NCBI RefSeq assembly: GCF_009793335.1
Contig: NZ_WING01000001.1
Coordinates: 5,394,001-5,458,000, forward strand
DNA length: 64,000 nt
Direction: 5' to 3'
Source of the DNA: Actinomadura sp. J1-007
GTDB taxonomy: Bacteria > Actinomycetota > Actinomycetes > Streptosporangiales > Streptosporangiaceae
Shown here one piece after another: positions 1 through 7,854 of the stretch; position 1 is the first letter of the stretch; each line of letters starts with the position of its first letter. Position numbers and translations under genes: made by a program. The notes beneath the pieces are model-generated. The model made no database searches. It was given only the letters and a program-made list of their open reading frames with translations, and was not told the origin of the DNA.

Positions 1-158
1 GGGAAATTTCTGGGGACGGGTTGCACGTTCGGCGTTCCCGCCGCACTCAATGAGTGAGGTATGGAAAACGCGACTGGACGGCACCGGGGGCTAGCCGGTC
101 GCATCACCTGACTCCTATGTTCCGGACAGGAAGGAAGGACACCGTGATGCGCTGCCTA

Positions 159-170
159 GGGAAATTTCCC
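159..170. promoter_or_regulatory. perfect 12-bp palindrome upstream of sigma factor gene
   Basis: GGGAAATTTCCC reads identically on both strands and lies about 27 bases before the sigma-factor start at 197. The first ten bases of the window repeat ten of its bases (GGGAAATTTC), so the motif may occur at least twice in this promoter region. A regulator-binding role is inferred from symmetry and position only. Confidence 0.35.
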
Positions 171-196
171 AACGCCATGGAATGGAGATCCAGCGC

Positions 197-721
197 ATGC
201 CGAAGAAGGTGGACATCGCCCCGTCGTCCCTGGCGGGCTTCCCCTCCTACTACCGGGCCGACTTCACCCCCCTGATCGGATTCGTGATGAACCTGGGCGC
301 CAAGCCCGAGGAGGCGCGCGATGTGGCGCAGGAGGCCATGCAGGCCGCGATGCGCCGCTGGCCCGAGATCGAGTACCCGCGCGCCTTCACCCGCAAGGCC
401 GCCGAACGCGTCTACCTGCGCGACGTCCAGAAGGCCCGGCGCGTCCGCGAGGCGGTGCTCAACGACGTCGGCCGCCGCGCCGCCACCGCCCCTGACGTCG
501 CCGTCCGGCAGACCGGCGAACGGTTCGCCCTGGAACTGCTCACCCTGCTCCCCTCCGAGCAGCGCGCCGTCATGGCCTGGACGATCGACGGCTACTCCTG
601 CGCCGAGATCGCCGAGATCACCGGCCACAAGCCCGCGACGGTCCGTTCCCACCTGCGGCACGCCCGGCGGCGGCTCCAGCGGGAACTCAAGGCACGGAAG
701 GAGGCGAGCGATGGACCGTGA
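197..721 (+). CDS. ECF-type sigma-70 family RNA polymerase sigma factor
   Basis: This 174-residue protein directs RNA polymerase to a set of promoters. The N-terminal half has the helical region-2 pattern (acidic GAKPEEARDVAQEAM, then a Trp/Pro stretch RRWPEIEYPRAF). The C-terminal part has a region-4 helix-turn-helix: LPSEQRAVMAW, then YSCAEIAEITGHKPATVRSHL, then a basic tail. I chose the ATG at 197 because GGAG at 184-187 sits nine bases upstream; the in-frame ATG at 182 lacks such a site. A 56-residue ORF overlaps its end, as for a translationally coupled anti-sigma or partner gene. The short, variable N-terminus makes the subgroup uncertain, and the regulon cannot be read from this sequence. 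Confidence 0.85.
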   Translation: MPKKVDIAPSSLAGFPSYYRADFTPLIGFVMNLGAKPEEARDVAQEAMQAAMRRWPEIEYPRAFTRKAAERVYLRDVQKARRVREAVLNDVGRRAATAPDVAVRQTGERFALELLTLLPSEQRAVMAWTIDGYSCAEIAEITGHKPATVRSHLRHARRRLQRELKARKEASDGP

Positions 722-881
722 CGAAGGCCGTGATCTGGACCGGCTGCTCCGGCAGGCGTCCGCGGCCACGCGAAGGGACCTGGACGCCACCGTCGACGTC
801 GAGCAGCACCTGCACGACCTCTACCGGCGGATGGGGCTCGACCCCGCCCTCACCCGCCAGAACGAGAGCCCCACCCGATGA
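711..881 (+). CDS. small protein coupled to sigma factor
   Basis: This is a 56-residue, highly charged ORF (MDRDEGRDLDRLLRQ start) beginning inside the last codons of the sigma-factor gene. A strong AGGAGG-like site lies at about 698-703. Overlap with the sigma gene and good codon bias suggest a translationally coupled partner. It has no zinc-binding HxxxCxxC motif and no membrane segment, so it is not a typical anti-sigma factor. No family was recognised, and the function is unknown. Confidence 0.5.
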   Translation: MDRDEGRDLDRLLRQASAATRRDLDATVDVEQHLHDLYRRMGLDPALTRQNESPTR

Positions 882-998
882 CGACGCGCGGGGCGTCCTG
901 CGCGGGCTGAACCGGATCGGCCTCACTCCCAGGTAGCGGCGGCGGGTTACTCACGCAGGGCGATGCGCGGCCGACCGCGCGCCGTCCATGCTCCGAGC

Positions 999-2489
999 AT
1001 GAAGATGATCTCCAGAACGGTGGGCCTGGCGACCGCGCTCACCGTGGTCGCGACCGGCGGCGCGGCCGCCGCGTCGGCGGGGACCCGGACGCCGCGGAAC
1101 GGGCCGGCCGACTGCGTGCCGGTGTCCGGCGCGATGTGCGGAACGGTGCGGGTGCCCCTCGTCCGGACGCGTCCCGAACTCGGCGGCACCACCGTGGCGT
1201 ACGCGCTGATCGGGCACCGCGACACCTCCCGGCCCGCCAGGGGAACGGTGACGATCAACCCCGGAGGGCCGGGCAACTCGGCGATCGCGTCCGCGTCCCA
1301 GTACGCGCGGATGTTCCGCGGCCTGCTGGAGGACCACGATCTGCTGCTGGTCGATCCGCGCGGGGTGAACCGTTCCGACCCGGTGGCCTGCGGGGCGCTC
1401 GGCTCGCTGCCCGCGGTCCGTGACGACTTCGTACGGGCCCTCGGCGAATGCGGCCGGACGCTGGGCGCCCGTGCCCGCGGCTACACCTCCGCCGAGATCG
1501 CCGACGACATCGACGCGGTCCGCGCCAGGCTGCGGATCGAGCGGCTGGACCTGCTCGGAGAGTCGTACGGCACCTACCTCATGACCGTCTACGCCCAGCG
1601 GCATCCCGGCCGGGTGCGTTCAGCGGTGCTCTCCAGCGCCTACCCGCTCGACTTCGACGTGTGGGAACGCCCCAATGCACGCGCCGCCCGCCGAACGCTA
1701 CGGCTCGTGTGCCAGCGCAGCGCCGGAGCCTGCGACGGCGACCGCGTCCTGCGCGATATCTCGCGCCTAGCCCAGCGGCTGCGCAAGCAACCGATCCCGT
1801 ACACCCTGAACGGCCGGCAGCGGAAGCTGGACGACACCGCGCTCGCCGCGATCACCTACAACCTGGCCAAGACGGCCCCCGCCGGGATCGGCGACCTGCC
1901 CGCGATGGTGCGCGGAGCCCTACATGCCGACAACGCGTCGCTGATCGAAGCCGCCCGGCAGGTGGCCCCGCTGAGCGGGTCGGCGCTCCGCCAGGACGAG
2001 TCGCAGCCCTTCAACCCCGAGCAGGCCGCGGCCGTGGCCTGCAACGACTACCCGACGGCGTGGAACCGCCGAGCGCCGGTCGCCGCCCGGCTCCGGCAGT
2101 TCGCGGCCGGACGCGCGGCCGTGCCCGAGCGGGCGTACTGGCCGTTCGGCAAGCGGGCCTGGACCAGCGTGAACTACGACAAGGGCAACGCGTGCGTCCG
2201 CTGGCCCGACCGCCACGGCCCGCGCCGACCGTCCGGCGGACCGGTCCCCGACGTCCCCGTCCTCGTGACGTCCGGCGACCTGGACGCCAACACCCCGACC
2301 GAGTCGGGCCGCCGGGCCGCCCGGCAGTTCCGCCGCGCCACGGTGGTCGAGGTGCCCAACGTCGGCCACGTCCCCGAACACGAACCCAGCGGCTGCGTGG
2401 CCGCCATCCAGACCGCCTTCATCCGCGACCTGCGAGCCCCCGACACCTCCTGCCTCACCAAGATCCCACCCACCCCCGTCCACCCCTGA
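999..2489 (+). CDS. secreted alpha/beta-hydrolase, tripeptidyl-aminopeptidase (TAP) family
   Basis: This 496-residue exported hydrolase probably releases N-terminal peptides or hydrolyses esters outside the cell. The start at 999 (MKMISRT) gives a clean signal peptide: a basic N-terminus, a hydrophobic alanine-rich stretch, then an AAASAG cleavage region. The nucleophile elbow is GESYG, about residue 190. TINPGGPGNS is the oxyanion-hole strand typical of this family. The C-terminal TAP-like part carries the acid/base region (VTSGDLDANTPTESG and VPNVGHVPEH), so the Ser-Asp-His triad looks complete. Length fits Streptomyces-type TAP/SlpD proteins. It stands alone and is followed convergently by the Mrr-like gene. 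An esterase activity instead of a peptidase cannot be excluded. Confidence 0.85.
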   Translation: MKMISRTVGLATALTVVATGGAAAASAGTRTPRNGPADCVPVSGAMCGTVRVPLVRTRPELGGTTVAYALIGHRDTSRPARGTVTINPGGPGNSAIASASQYARMFRGLLEDHDLLLVDPRGVNRSDPVACGALGSLPAVRDDFVRALGECGRTLGARARGYTSAEIADDIDAVRARLRIERLDLLGESYGTYLMTVYAQRHPGRVRSAVLSSAYPLDFDVWERPNARAARRTLRLVCQRSAGACDGDRVLRDISRLAQRLRKQPIPYTLNGRQRKLDDTALAAITYNLAKTAPAGIGDLPAMVRGALHADNASLIEAARQVAPLSGSALRQDESQPFNPEQAAAVACNDYPTAWNRRAPVAARLRQFAAGRAAVPERAYWPFGKRAWTSVNYDKGNACVRWPDRHGPRRPSGGPVPDVPVLVTSGDLDANTPTESGRRAARQFRRATVVEVPNVGHVPEHEPSGCVAAIQTAFIRDLRAPDTSCLTKIPPTPVHP

Positions 2490-2549
2490 CCACCGCGCGG
2501 TCCAGGGATGGCCCCACGTACCCGAGCCTTCCGCCAGGCACCGACAGTT

Positions 2550-3259
2550 TCAGGAGGCGGCTCTCCGAGCCTCCCTGGCGATGCCGAGAACGTCATGAAG
2601 ATGGACGCCGCGACCGGCCCACTCGATCAGGTCGTCGCGGTCGATGAGGTGCATCCCGCACAGCGCGGCGAAGTCCCGTGCGGGCCTGGTGTAGGTGTTG
2701 GTGGTGACCACGAGCGTCAGTTCGGCCTGGTAGACGGGCTTCGCGGCCCCGGCGACCTTCTGCACGTCTTCGGATTTGACCTTGGTCTTCGGGCCGTAAT
2801 GCTTGGCCTGAACCATCCACGTCCCGTCCAGAACGGCGTCATAACCGATGACGTCGCCAGAGAAGTCGCCCGGCTTGCCGACGTGCTCGGCGGCGACGCC
2901 GTCACGGCGCATCAGGTCGCGGACGGCGAACTCGAACTCCAGCCACGTCATCTCGTCCAGCGTCTCGATCGGGAACCACAGCTCCGCGAGCCGTTCGCGC
3001 CGCTGCTTCTCGACCGCCCACCGCCTGCGCCACCACCGGTCGGCGAGCCACCAGACCGTCCCGAGAACGGGCAACGCGACGTACCAGTACGCGACCGCGA
3101 ACCTCCAGGCGGTCGCCGCGACGGCGACGGCCACCACCACACCGAGGAACGTGATGAACCACCCCTGAGCCCCCGAGGCGGATCGAGCCTGTAGACCCAG
3201 TCGGGGAGTATCCACCGGTGCCGGTCAGCGTCGTAGGGCTCCGGCCGATCGTGAGCCAT
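2550..3259 (-). CDS. Mrr-type restriction endonuclease-like membrane protein (apparent frameshift)
   Basis: An integral-membrane or membrane-tethered protein with a C-terminal Mrr/PD-(D/E)xK nuclease-like domain. About 28 residues (MAHDRPEPYDADRHRW start) precede two hydrophobic segments (ITFLGVVVAVAVAA and VALPVLGTVWWLA). A basic region and the Mrr fold follow: GDFSGDVIGYDAV carries the Asp and WMVQAKHYG the QxK motif. The N-terminal reading frame, which has an excellent GGAGG site before the ATG at 3259, joins the rest only if one G is added in the CCCCC run at 3170-3174. Without that base, the start would be MDTPRLG at 3215. Proteins of this type may act on modified DNA (type IV), but the substrate is unknown here. 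Confidence 0.7.
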
Positions 3260-3394
3260 CGAACCTCCGATCCGCGCTCGCCCCCGCTCCGAGGGGGCTC
3301 TCACACGGTGATGGAAACACGACCCTGTGACACTTTCAGCCGCCCCAAGACACAGAACAGACGAAACGTCCGCATCGGGCCACGGCCGTGTCCG

Positions 3395-3796
3395 TCATCC
3401 CCGCAGAACGACCCCCAGGAGCAGAGCCGCCAGCGCGGAAAGCGCGGTGAGCGCCCCGAAAACGGCCAGCCCCACCGTCGACTTCGCCCTCGCGTGCGCC
3501 AGAGCACTGACCCCCGACACCGCGACCACCACGAGCTTCACAACGAGAGTCGTCCCGTAACTGCCCTGAAAGGCGTCCCCGACATCGACGACGTTCCAGA
3601 TCCCCGTGGCCACCAGGACGGCGAAGGCCCCCCAAGCCACCTGATTGAAACGACGCGCCGAAGGCCCGATCGCATCCGGCGCGGTAGCGCGCAGCACGGG
3701 AACCAGCGCGGCGAGCGTGATCTGCCCGCCCACCCACACGGTGGCGGCCAGAACATGCAGGAAGACGCGAACGGTGTCCAAGGTGACGGGCAGCAA
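3395..3796 (-). CDS. small polytopic membrane protein, CopD-like
   Basis: This is a 133-residue protein with about four hydrophobic helices: TVRVFLHVLAATVWVGG, FNQVAWGAFAVLVATGIWNV, LVVKLVVVAVSGVSA and LTALSALAALLLGVVL. The first helix, with HVLAATVWVGGQ, resembles the haem- or copper-associated helix of the CopD/DUF2269-like families. I prefer the TTG start at 3796, which has GGTGGGA seven to twelve bases upstream. The longer frame to 3949 adds a glycine-rich stretch unlike a protein N-terminus. A role in copper handling or as an integral membrane electron carrier is only an analogy. Confidence 0.6.
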   Translation of the reverse strand: MLPVTLDTVRVFLHVLAATVWVGGQITLAALVPVLRATAPDAIGPSARRFNQVAWGAFAVLVATGIWNVVDVGDAFQGSYGTTLVVKLVVVAVSGVSALAHARAKSTVGLAVFGALTALSALAALLLGVVLRG

Positions 3797-4005
3797 GGTC
3801 GTCCCACCTTCTGTCGAACGATGATCGTGCCCCTCTGACGCTGCCAACAACCACCCCCCACCGTCCAGACCGCCCCACCCCCCACCTCCCATCACGCCCC
3901 TCACCGCCCTGTGGAAAGAAGCACAAAGACGCCGACAGCTATCAACCAATGGGAGTTGGGCCCTGCCGCGTTACGGACGGACGAGGCGCGGCTGAGGCCA
4001 AGGGT

Positions 4006-4473
4006 CTACGGACGCATCCGTGCCCAGACCCATTTACCGCCGCCGGGGAGGCAGGTGACGCCGCACGCGGCGGAAAGTGAATGAACGAGTGAGAGGCCCC
4101 AACCGCCGTTGTTGTCGAAGTTCTCCTCGGACAGGTCGAGGTCATCGAGGGTGAGTTCGACCGTGGGCTTGCGTTCGGGTAGCCGGGGACTGGAATCCCA
4201 GACCGCGATCGTGATCTCGCTTGAGTCACGAGTGAACTGAAAGACGATCTGCTTGTTGGGAGTCTCTTCGGCCGCGTTGCCGACCAGTTCGGCCACGACG
4301 AGCAGCGCATCGTCCCGGATATGTAGATAGTCCCACTTGTGCAGCCGTGCGTCGGAGAGTGTGCGCGCCAGGCCGACGGCGGCCGGCGTTCCCAACATGG
4401 GAATGATCAGCTCTCCCGTCATCGTCGTCACCATCGTCCCGTCCTCGGCTCGGTTTCCGTTTTCCTGCGCCAA
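4006..4473 (-). CDS. RsbW/SpoIIAB-like ATP-binding regulatory protein
   Basis: This 155-residue protein has a HATPase_c_2 fold. The N-box region is LLVVAELVGNAAEE and the G-box region GGWGLSLVHSLS. Such proteins act as anti-sigma factor kinases or as stand-alone ATPases in actinomycetes. They are commonly encoded next to XRE/DUF5753 and DUF397 genes, as here. It is transcribed divergently from the XRE gene, with about 60 bases between starts, so both may share a control region. A second in-frame start lies 13 codons downstream (MVTTMTGEL), and the true start is uncertain. The partner protein is not identifiable from sequence. Confidence 0.8.
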   Translation of the reverse strand: MAQENGNRAEDGTMVTTMTGELIIPMLGTPAAVGLARTLSDARLHKWDYLHIRDDALLVVAELVGNAAEETPNKQIVFQFTRDSSEITIAVWDSSPRLPERKPTVELTLDDLDLSEENFDNNGGWGLSLVHSLSAACGVTCLPGGGKWVWARMRP

Positions 4474-4534
4474 GGATCACGCGCTCGCCTTATGGTTTGG
4501 GAGTTCTCAGAACAACCCGAAACAGGAGTGCCTC

Positions 4535-5348
4535 ATGCCGACCGTCCGCGACCCCTTGGACCCCAAGACCTCGATGTGGTACTTCCTGGCCTTCTACCTG
4601 CGGTTTCTTCGTGAGCGCGCGGGGTTGTCATTGACCCAATGCGGGTCGGTCATCGGCATAGCGCGGTCGACTGTTTCCAATATGGAGGCCGGACGGCAGC
4701 GACCGCATGATGACTGGATGGTGAAGTTGGACAAAAAGTATGATACGGGCCAACTTTTGCAAGTGTTGCTCTGGTTCGCTCGCATGGCCCATGATCCCGA
4801 CTGGGGGCGTCAACTTCTCAAATACGAAGAGGAGGCAATTTCGACCAAGTCCTTCCATGCCCAGGTCGTGCCGCTCGCCTTGCAGACCGAGGACTACACC
4901 CGAGCCTGCGTCCGAGCGAGCAAGTTCAAGGACCTGGACGGCACGATGGCTCGGCGAACGGCACGAAAGACGGCGTACCTAGATAGGGGAGACGCGGTGT
5001 TGACCTGGGCGGTGATCGATGAGGCCGTACTGGCTCGCCTGGTCGGGGGCCCGAGGTGATGAAGGGGCAGTTGGAGCACCTGCTCGTGATGTCGGAGCTC
5101 CCGCATGTGAGCCTCCGTGTGGTCCCGTTCTCGTCTGGGGCGCACATGGGGGCTGACGGCTCGCTCCAGATCATCGGCTTGGAGGACCGGGATATCGCTT
5201 ACTCCGGGGCGCAGAACGGAGGACGCTTGATCGAATCGCCTGGCGAGGTCCGCGAGCTGTCGGTTATGTTCGATCGTATCGGCGTGAAGGCCGCCCCGAG
5301 GAAGCCTCGCGGGAGATCATCAAGGCGTACTTGGAGAGACTGGCATGA
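4535..5348 (+). pseudogene. XRE-family regulator with DUF5753 domain, two apparent frameshifts
   Basis: The N-terminal helix-turn-helix is LRERAGLSLTQCGSVIGIARSTVSNMEAG, read here in three short parts. A DUF5753 ligand-like domain follows with the usual motifs (VPLALQTEDYTRA, then LEHLLVMSELPHVSLRVVPF). The frame breaks at a GGGGG run (5045-5049) and again at a CCCC run (5294-5297). One added base at each restores a normal protein of about 271 residues ending LERLA. The restored stop overlaps the ATG of the first DUF397 gene by ATGA, the usual arrangement. Such XRE/DUF397 pairs influence development and antibiotic production in streptomycetes. Whether the breaks are real decay or base-calling errors is unresolved. 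Confidence 0.75.
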
Positions 5349-5530
5349 CCGTGCAGTGGCGCAAGAGTTCTTTTAGCGGCGGAGTGAACGACGAACACTG
5401 CGTTGAGCTGGGGCGTCTTGCGCGGGGGGTCGGGGTTCGGGATTCCAAGGATCCGGATGGCGGCCACCTCGCTTTGACCGTCGCTCAGCTCGGTGTGCTC
5501 CTTGGGCAGATCAAGGACGGGCAGCGGTAG
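5345..5530 (+). CDS. DUF397 protein, copy 1
   Basis: This 61-residue DUF397 protein has the family core VQWRKSSFSGG near the N-terminus, then CVELGRLARGVGVRDSKDPDGGHL and a short C-terminal helix ending KDGQR. DUF397 proteins are small partners of XRE/DUF5753 regulators. This gene starts at the ATGA overlap with the restored regulator stop, so it would be co-translated. It is the first of three tandem copies spaced about 265 bases apart. It carries six Gs at the place where copy 2 has five and loses frame. Confidence 0.85.
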   Translation: MTVQWRKSSFSGGVNDEHCVELGRLARGVGVRDSKDPDGGHLALTVAQLGVLLGQIKDGQR

Positions 5531-5539
5531 CCGTCCTAA

Positions 5540-5613
5540 CGGAAGGTGTGAACGCCGCCTCTCCCGAGGCTTCTCGCGAGATCATCAAGCAGTACGTGGC
5601 GAGGTTCTCATGA
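5540..5613 (+). repeat. duplicated 3' tail of the XRE regulator gene, first remnant
   Basis: Between DUF397 copies 1 and 2 the DNA encodes, in one frame, EASREIIKQYVARFS and then TGA. This matches the end of the upstream XRE/DUF5753 gene (EASREIIKAYLERLA). The TGA overlaps the next DUF397 start (ATGA at 5610-5613), copying the original junction. This shows the duplicated unit was regulator tail plus DUF397, not DUF397 alone. Confidence 0.75.
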
Positions 5614-5794
5614 TCATGCAGTGGCGCAAAAGCTCTCTTAGCGGTGGCGCGGACGACGAGCACTGTGTTGAGCTGGGGCGTCTTGCGCGGGGGTTGGGGT
5701 TCGGGATTCCAAGGATCCGGAGGGTGGGCACCTTGCTTTGAGCGTCGCGCAGCTCGGTGCGCTCCTTAGGCAGATCAAGGACGGGCAGCGGTAG
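5610..5794 (+). pseudogene. DUF397 protein, copy 2, one-base deletion
   Basis: The second tandem DUF397 copy begins MIMQWRKSSLSGGADDEHC. It runs normally to LARG and then loses frame at a GGGGG run (5689-5693), where copy 1 has six Gs. Adding one G restores GLGVRDSKDPEGGHLAL and a stop at 5792-5794, giving the same 61 residues as its neighbours. As written, the protein ends early at 5741. Either recent decay after duplication or a homopolymer error explains it. Confidence 0.75.
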
Positions 5795-5800
5795 CCGTCC

Positions 5801-5876
5801 TAACGGAAGGTGTGAACGCCGCGTCCGTTGACGGCTCTCGCGAGATCATCAAGTACTACCTGGAGCGATACTCATG
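5801..5876 (+). repeat. duplicated 3' tail of the XRE regulator gene, second remnant
   Basis: Between DUF397 copies 2 and 3 the DNA again encodes GSREIIKYYLERYS then TGA, overlapping the third DUF397 start (ATGA at 5874). It is the second copy of the regulator 3' end and defines a tandem unit of about 264 bases. Confidence 0.75.
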
Positions 5877-6059
5877 ATCGTGGAGTGGCGCAAGAGTTCG
5901 TACAGCGGCGGCGTGGACGACAAGGCATGCGTTGAGCTGGCGCGGCTCGCGTCCGGGTGCGGGGTTCGGGATTCCCAGGATCCGGAGGGTGGGCACCTTG
6001 CTTTGAGCGTCGCTCAGCTCGGTGTGCTCCTTGAGCGGGTCAAGGACGGGCAGCGGTAG
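5874..6059 (+). CDS. DUF397 protein, copy 3
   Basis: This intact 61-residue DUF397 protein has the core EWRKSSYSGGVDDKACVELA, then CGVRDSQDPEGGHLALS, and ends LERVKDGQR. It differs from copy 1 mainly in the first half, while the 3' half is nearly identical across the three copies. That pattern fits tandem duplication with later divergence or partial gene conversion. No separate regulator precedes it, only the tail remnant at 5801-5876. Confidence 0.85.
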   Translation: MIVEWRKSSYSGGVDDKACVELARLASGCGVRDSQDPEGGHLALSVAQLGVLLERVKDGQR

Positions 6060-6064
6060 CCGTC

Positions 6065-6271
6065 CTAACGGGTTGGTTGCGGGCCGGGGAACGGGTTGGG
6101 TTGGGCGATGAAATGGCGGCTGGAACGCAGACATGCTCGGCGGAACGCCACGCCGGTGAGATTCCGGTCGAACAGCAGGTCTTCGAGCGCCGTGTTGTGG
6201 ACGAGGTAGAGGCGTGGATCGTGGCCGTTACCGAGGAGTTCGGCGGTGCTCTGCCCCAAGTTCGTCAGCAT
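6065..6271 (-). CDS. small hypothetical protein at end of minus-strand operon
   Basis: This 68-residue ORF (MLTNLGQSTAELLGNG start) begins immediately after the stop of the deoxyribosyltransferase-like gene (6275), so translation could be coupled. It has no membrane segment and no motif I recognise. Its C-terminus is proline-rich (PNPFPGPQP). Composition and linkage favour a real gene, but it could be a chance ORF. Confidence 0.4.
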   Translation of the reverse strand: MLTNLGQSTAELLGNGHDPRLYLVHNTALEDLLFDRNLTGVAFRRACLRSSRHFIAQPNPFPGPQPTR

Positions 6272-6274
6272 TCT

Positions 6275-6874
6275 TCATCGTCTTCCCGCGCATGGGTAGG
6301 GCTTCAGCCGCTCCAGAGCCGCTTGCATGGGCGGGTCGCCTGGGAGAACGTTGTCGCGGTACTCCGTGATGGCCCGGTCGAGCCATTCGGGCATGGGGGG
6401 CCATTCCGTCTTCTTTTCGTGGGCGTGCTCTGCGAGCTTCTCGCCGGCGGTGACGAAGTCGTCGGTGACGGCGGTCGCGAGCGCGGCCACGTGGGGGTGC
6501 ACGTAATCCTGGACGAGTGCGCCGCGGTACTCGAGCTCGTCGGCACGGTACTTCGAGTTCCTGGGGGCGACGACGATGATGGGCGTGCCGAGGAGCGCGG
6601 CGGCGGTCATCTCGACGCCGATGCCGATCCCGCGCCGCTCCCTGGCGTCCACGATGACCGCCGTCGCGACCATGACCTGGTACATGTCGCGCCCGAACTG
6701 CCCGAGCGTGTTGCGCGGATCCGTGATCGGGTCGTCGGGATTGAGGAACACCACCTCCCGCGGCGCCGCTCCCGTGGTGACATCGGCCCTCTCAGCGTCG
6801 GACCAGCAGAGCTTCCTCTCGTCCGAAACGCCTTTCATGATAGATCCTGAACAGTACACGGAAATGGTCGTCAT
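6275..6874 (-). CDS. nucleoside 2-deoxyribosyltransferase-like protein
   Basis: A 199-residue protein of the nucleoside 2-deoxyribosyltransferase-like Rossmannoid group. The N-terminus ISVYCSGSIMKG matches the family's first strand and phosphate/nucleobase loop. VVFLNPDDP and VATAVIVDARERRGIGIGVEM carry the acidic catalytic region, where an Asp/Glu after the GxGxE-type motif is the expected nucleophile. TPIIVVAPRN completes the core. I chose the ATG at 6874 because GGAGAG lies a few bases upstream. Members of this superfamily either salvage nucleosides or act as nucleotide hydrolases in defence systems. Its neighbours are unknown proteins, so the role is not settled. Confidence 0.65.
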   Translation of the reverse strand: MTTISVYCSGSIMKGVSDERKLCWSDAERADVTTGAAPREVVFLNPDDPITDPRNTLGQFGRDMYQVMVATAVIVDARERRGIGIGVEMTAAALLGTPIIVVAPRNSKYRADELEYRGALVQDYVHPHVAALATAVTDDFVTAGEKLAEHAHEKKTEWPPMPEWLDRAITEYRDNVLPGDPPMQAALERLKPYPCAGRR

Positions 6875-6903
6875 TCGGCTCTCCACGAAAAGGTTCGTGA
6901 TGG

Positions 6904-7854
6904 TCATAGATTGCACATCTTGTCGGCGACCGCGATGACGTTCGACTTCGCCTCGGCATAGGTCTCGGCGTTTCTGAAACGTTCGGACCGTCTGGCGTCG
7001 AGTGTAGCGATGCGCAATGCGATGGTGGAGCGTTCGCGATAGACACGGTCAATGAGCCAGCCGAATTCCGGCAAAGATCGCAATCGAAGAAGTTCCTCCC
7101 AGGATGCGATTCGGTGGACGAAAACATGTGTTCCCAGCCAATGAAGTGTCGAGTCCAGCCGGCGCGCCGACAGCCATCTGCCGTCCATCTCTTCCTCGGC
7201 CCTCGTGGCGAGACCGCAGGCCAGATCGCCCATGGGAAGGTCCACCAGGAGCGCCGCGTCCAGGTCGAGAAGGTAACTGCGCAGATAGGCGCGGGAGATG
7301 AAGAGGGCGAGCATGGTGCTCTCCGCCGGCGAGAGGCGGGCCGGAAGCGTGCTCTCGACGAACCGTCCGATGAACGCCTGGCCTTCGAGCCGCTCCGGAG
7401 TCTTGGCGAGCAGCCGTTCGATGCGGCCGTGCGGCCGATGCCACCTCCTCGCGGCACCACGAACGATGCCGTGCAGGTCGCCGCCCGGTTGGAGCGCCGT
7501 TCGCCACAGGTCGCCGATACCGTCCGCGGTCCTCCCGCCTTGCCGCGCGCTCCAGAGGAAGTCGGGATTCGCGGCGAGGCCGCGAAGGTCGGTGCCGGGA
7601 TAGGGATTGAGCGGGTCGTTCCTATATTCGTGCGCTTTCATTTCCCGGTACACCGCGAGGTCGGGGACCGGGGAGGTGTAGCGGACGGCTCCGGCGTGCA
7701 CCAGCGGTTCGAGGCAGCCGAGGAAGAGCGGGAACCAGGGGATCTCGAAGAGGAACGAGGCGGGAATGATGAGGTGGCGTTCTGTGAGCAGCAACGCCAG
7801 TCGTGTGGCGTCCAACGCGTGGGTGAGGACGTGCTCGGCGTGTTCCGCTTTCAC
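6904..7854 (-). CDS. hypothetical protein, 316 residues
   Basis: I do not recognise this protein. It starts with GTG at 7854 after an AAGG site. It has a leucine-rich N-terminal region (DATRLALLLTERHLIIP, then FEIPWFPLFLGCLEPL) that could form buried helices. A central part follows (LLDLDAALLVDLPMGDL), and the C-terminus is helical and charged (YRERSTIALRIATLDARRSERF). No signal peptide is clear. It lies 29 bases upstream of the deoxyribosyltransferase-like gene on the same strand and directly follows a small alpha-helical protein gene. It therefore probably belongs to a four-gene operon. The function is unknown. Confidence 0.55.
   Translation of the reverse strand: MKAEHAEHVLTHALDATRLALLLTERHLIIPASFLFEIPWFPLFLGCLEPLVHAGAVRYTSPVPDLAVYREMKAHEYRNDPLNPYPGTDLRGLAANPDFLWSARQGGRTADGIGDLWRTALQPGGDLHGIVRGAARRWHRPHGRIERLLAKTPERLEGQAFIGRFVESTLPARLSPAESTMLALFISRAYLRSYLLDLDAALLVDLPMGDLACGLATRAEEEMDGRWLSARRLDSTLHWLGTHVFVHRIASWEELLRLRSLPEFGWLIDRVYRERSTIALRIATLDARRSERFRNAETYAEAKSNVIAVADKMCNL

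Noticed and set aside
5540..5876. The spacers between DUF397 genes as a CRISPR-like or iteron array.
   Set aside because: The repeat unit is about 265 bases and is explained by duplicated coding sequence.
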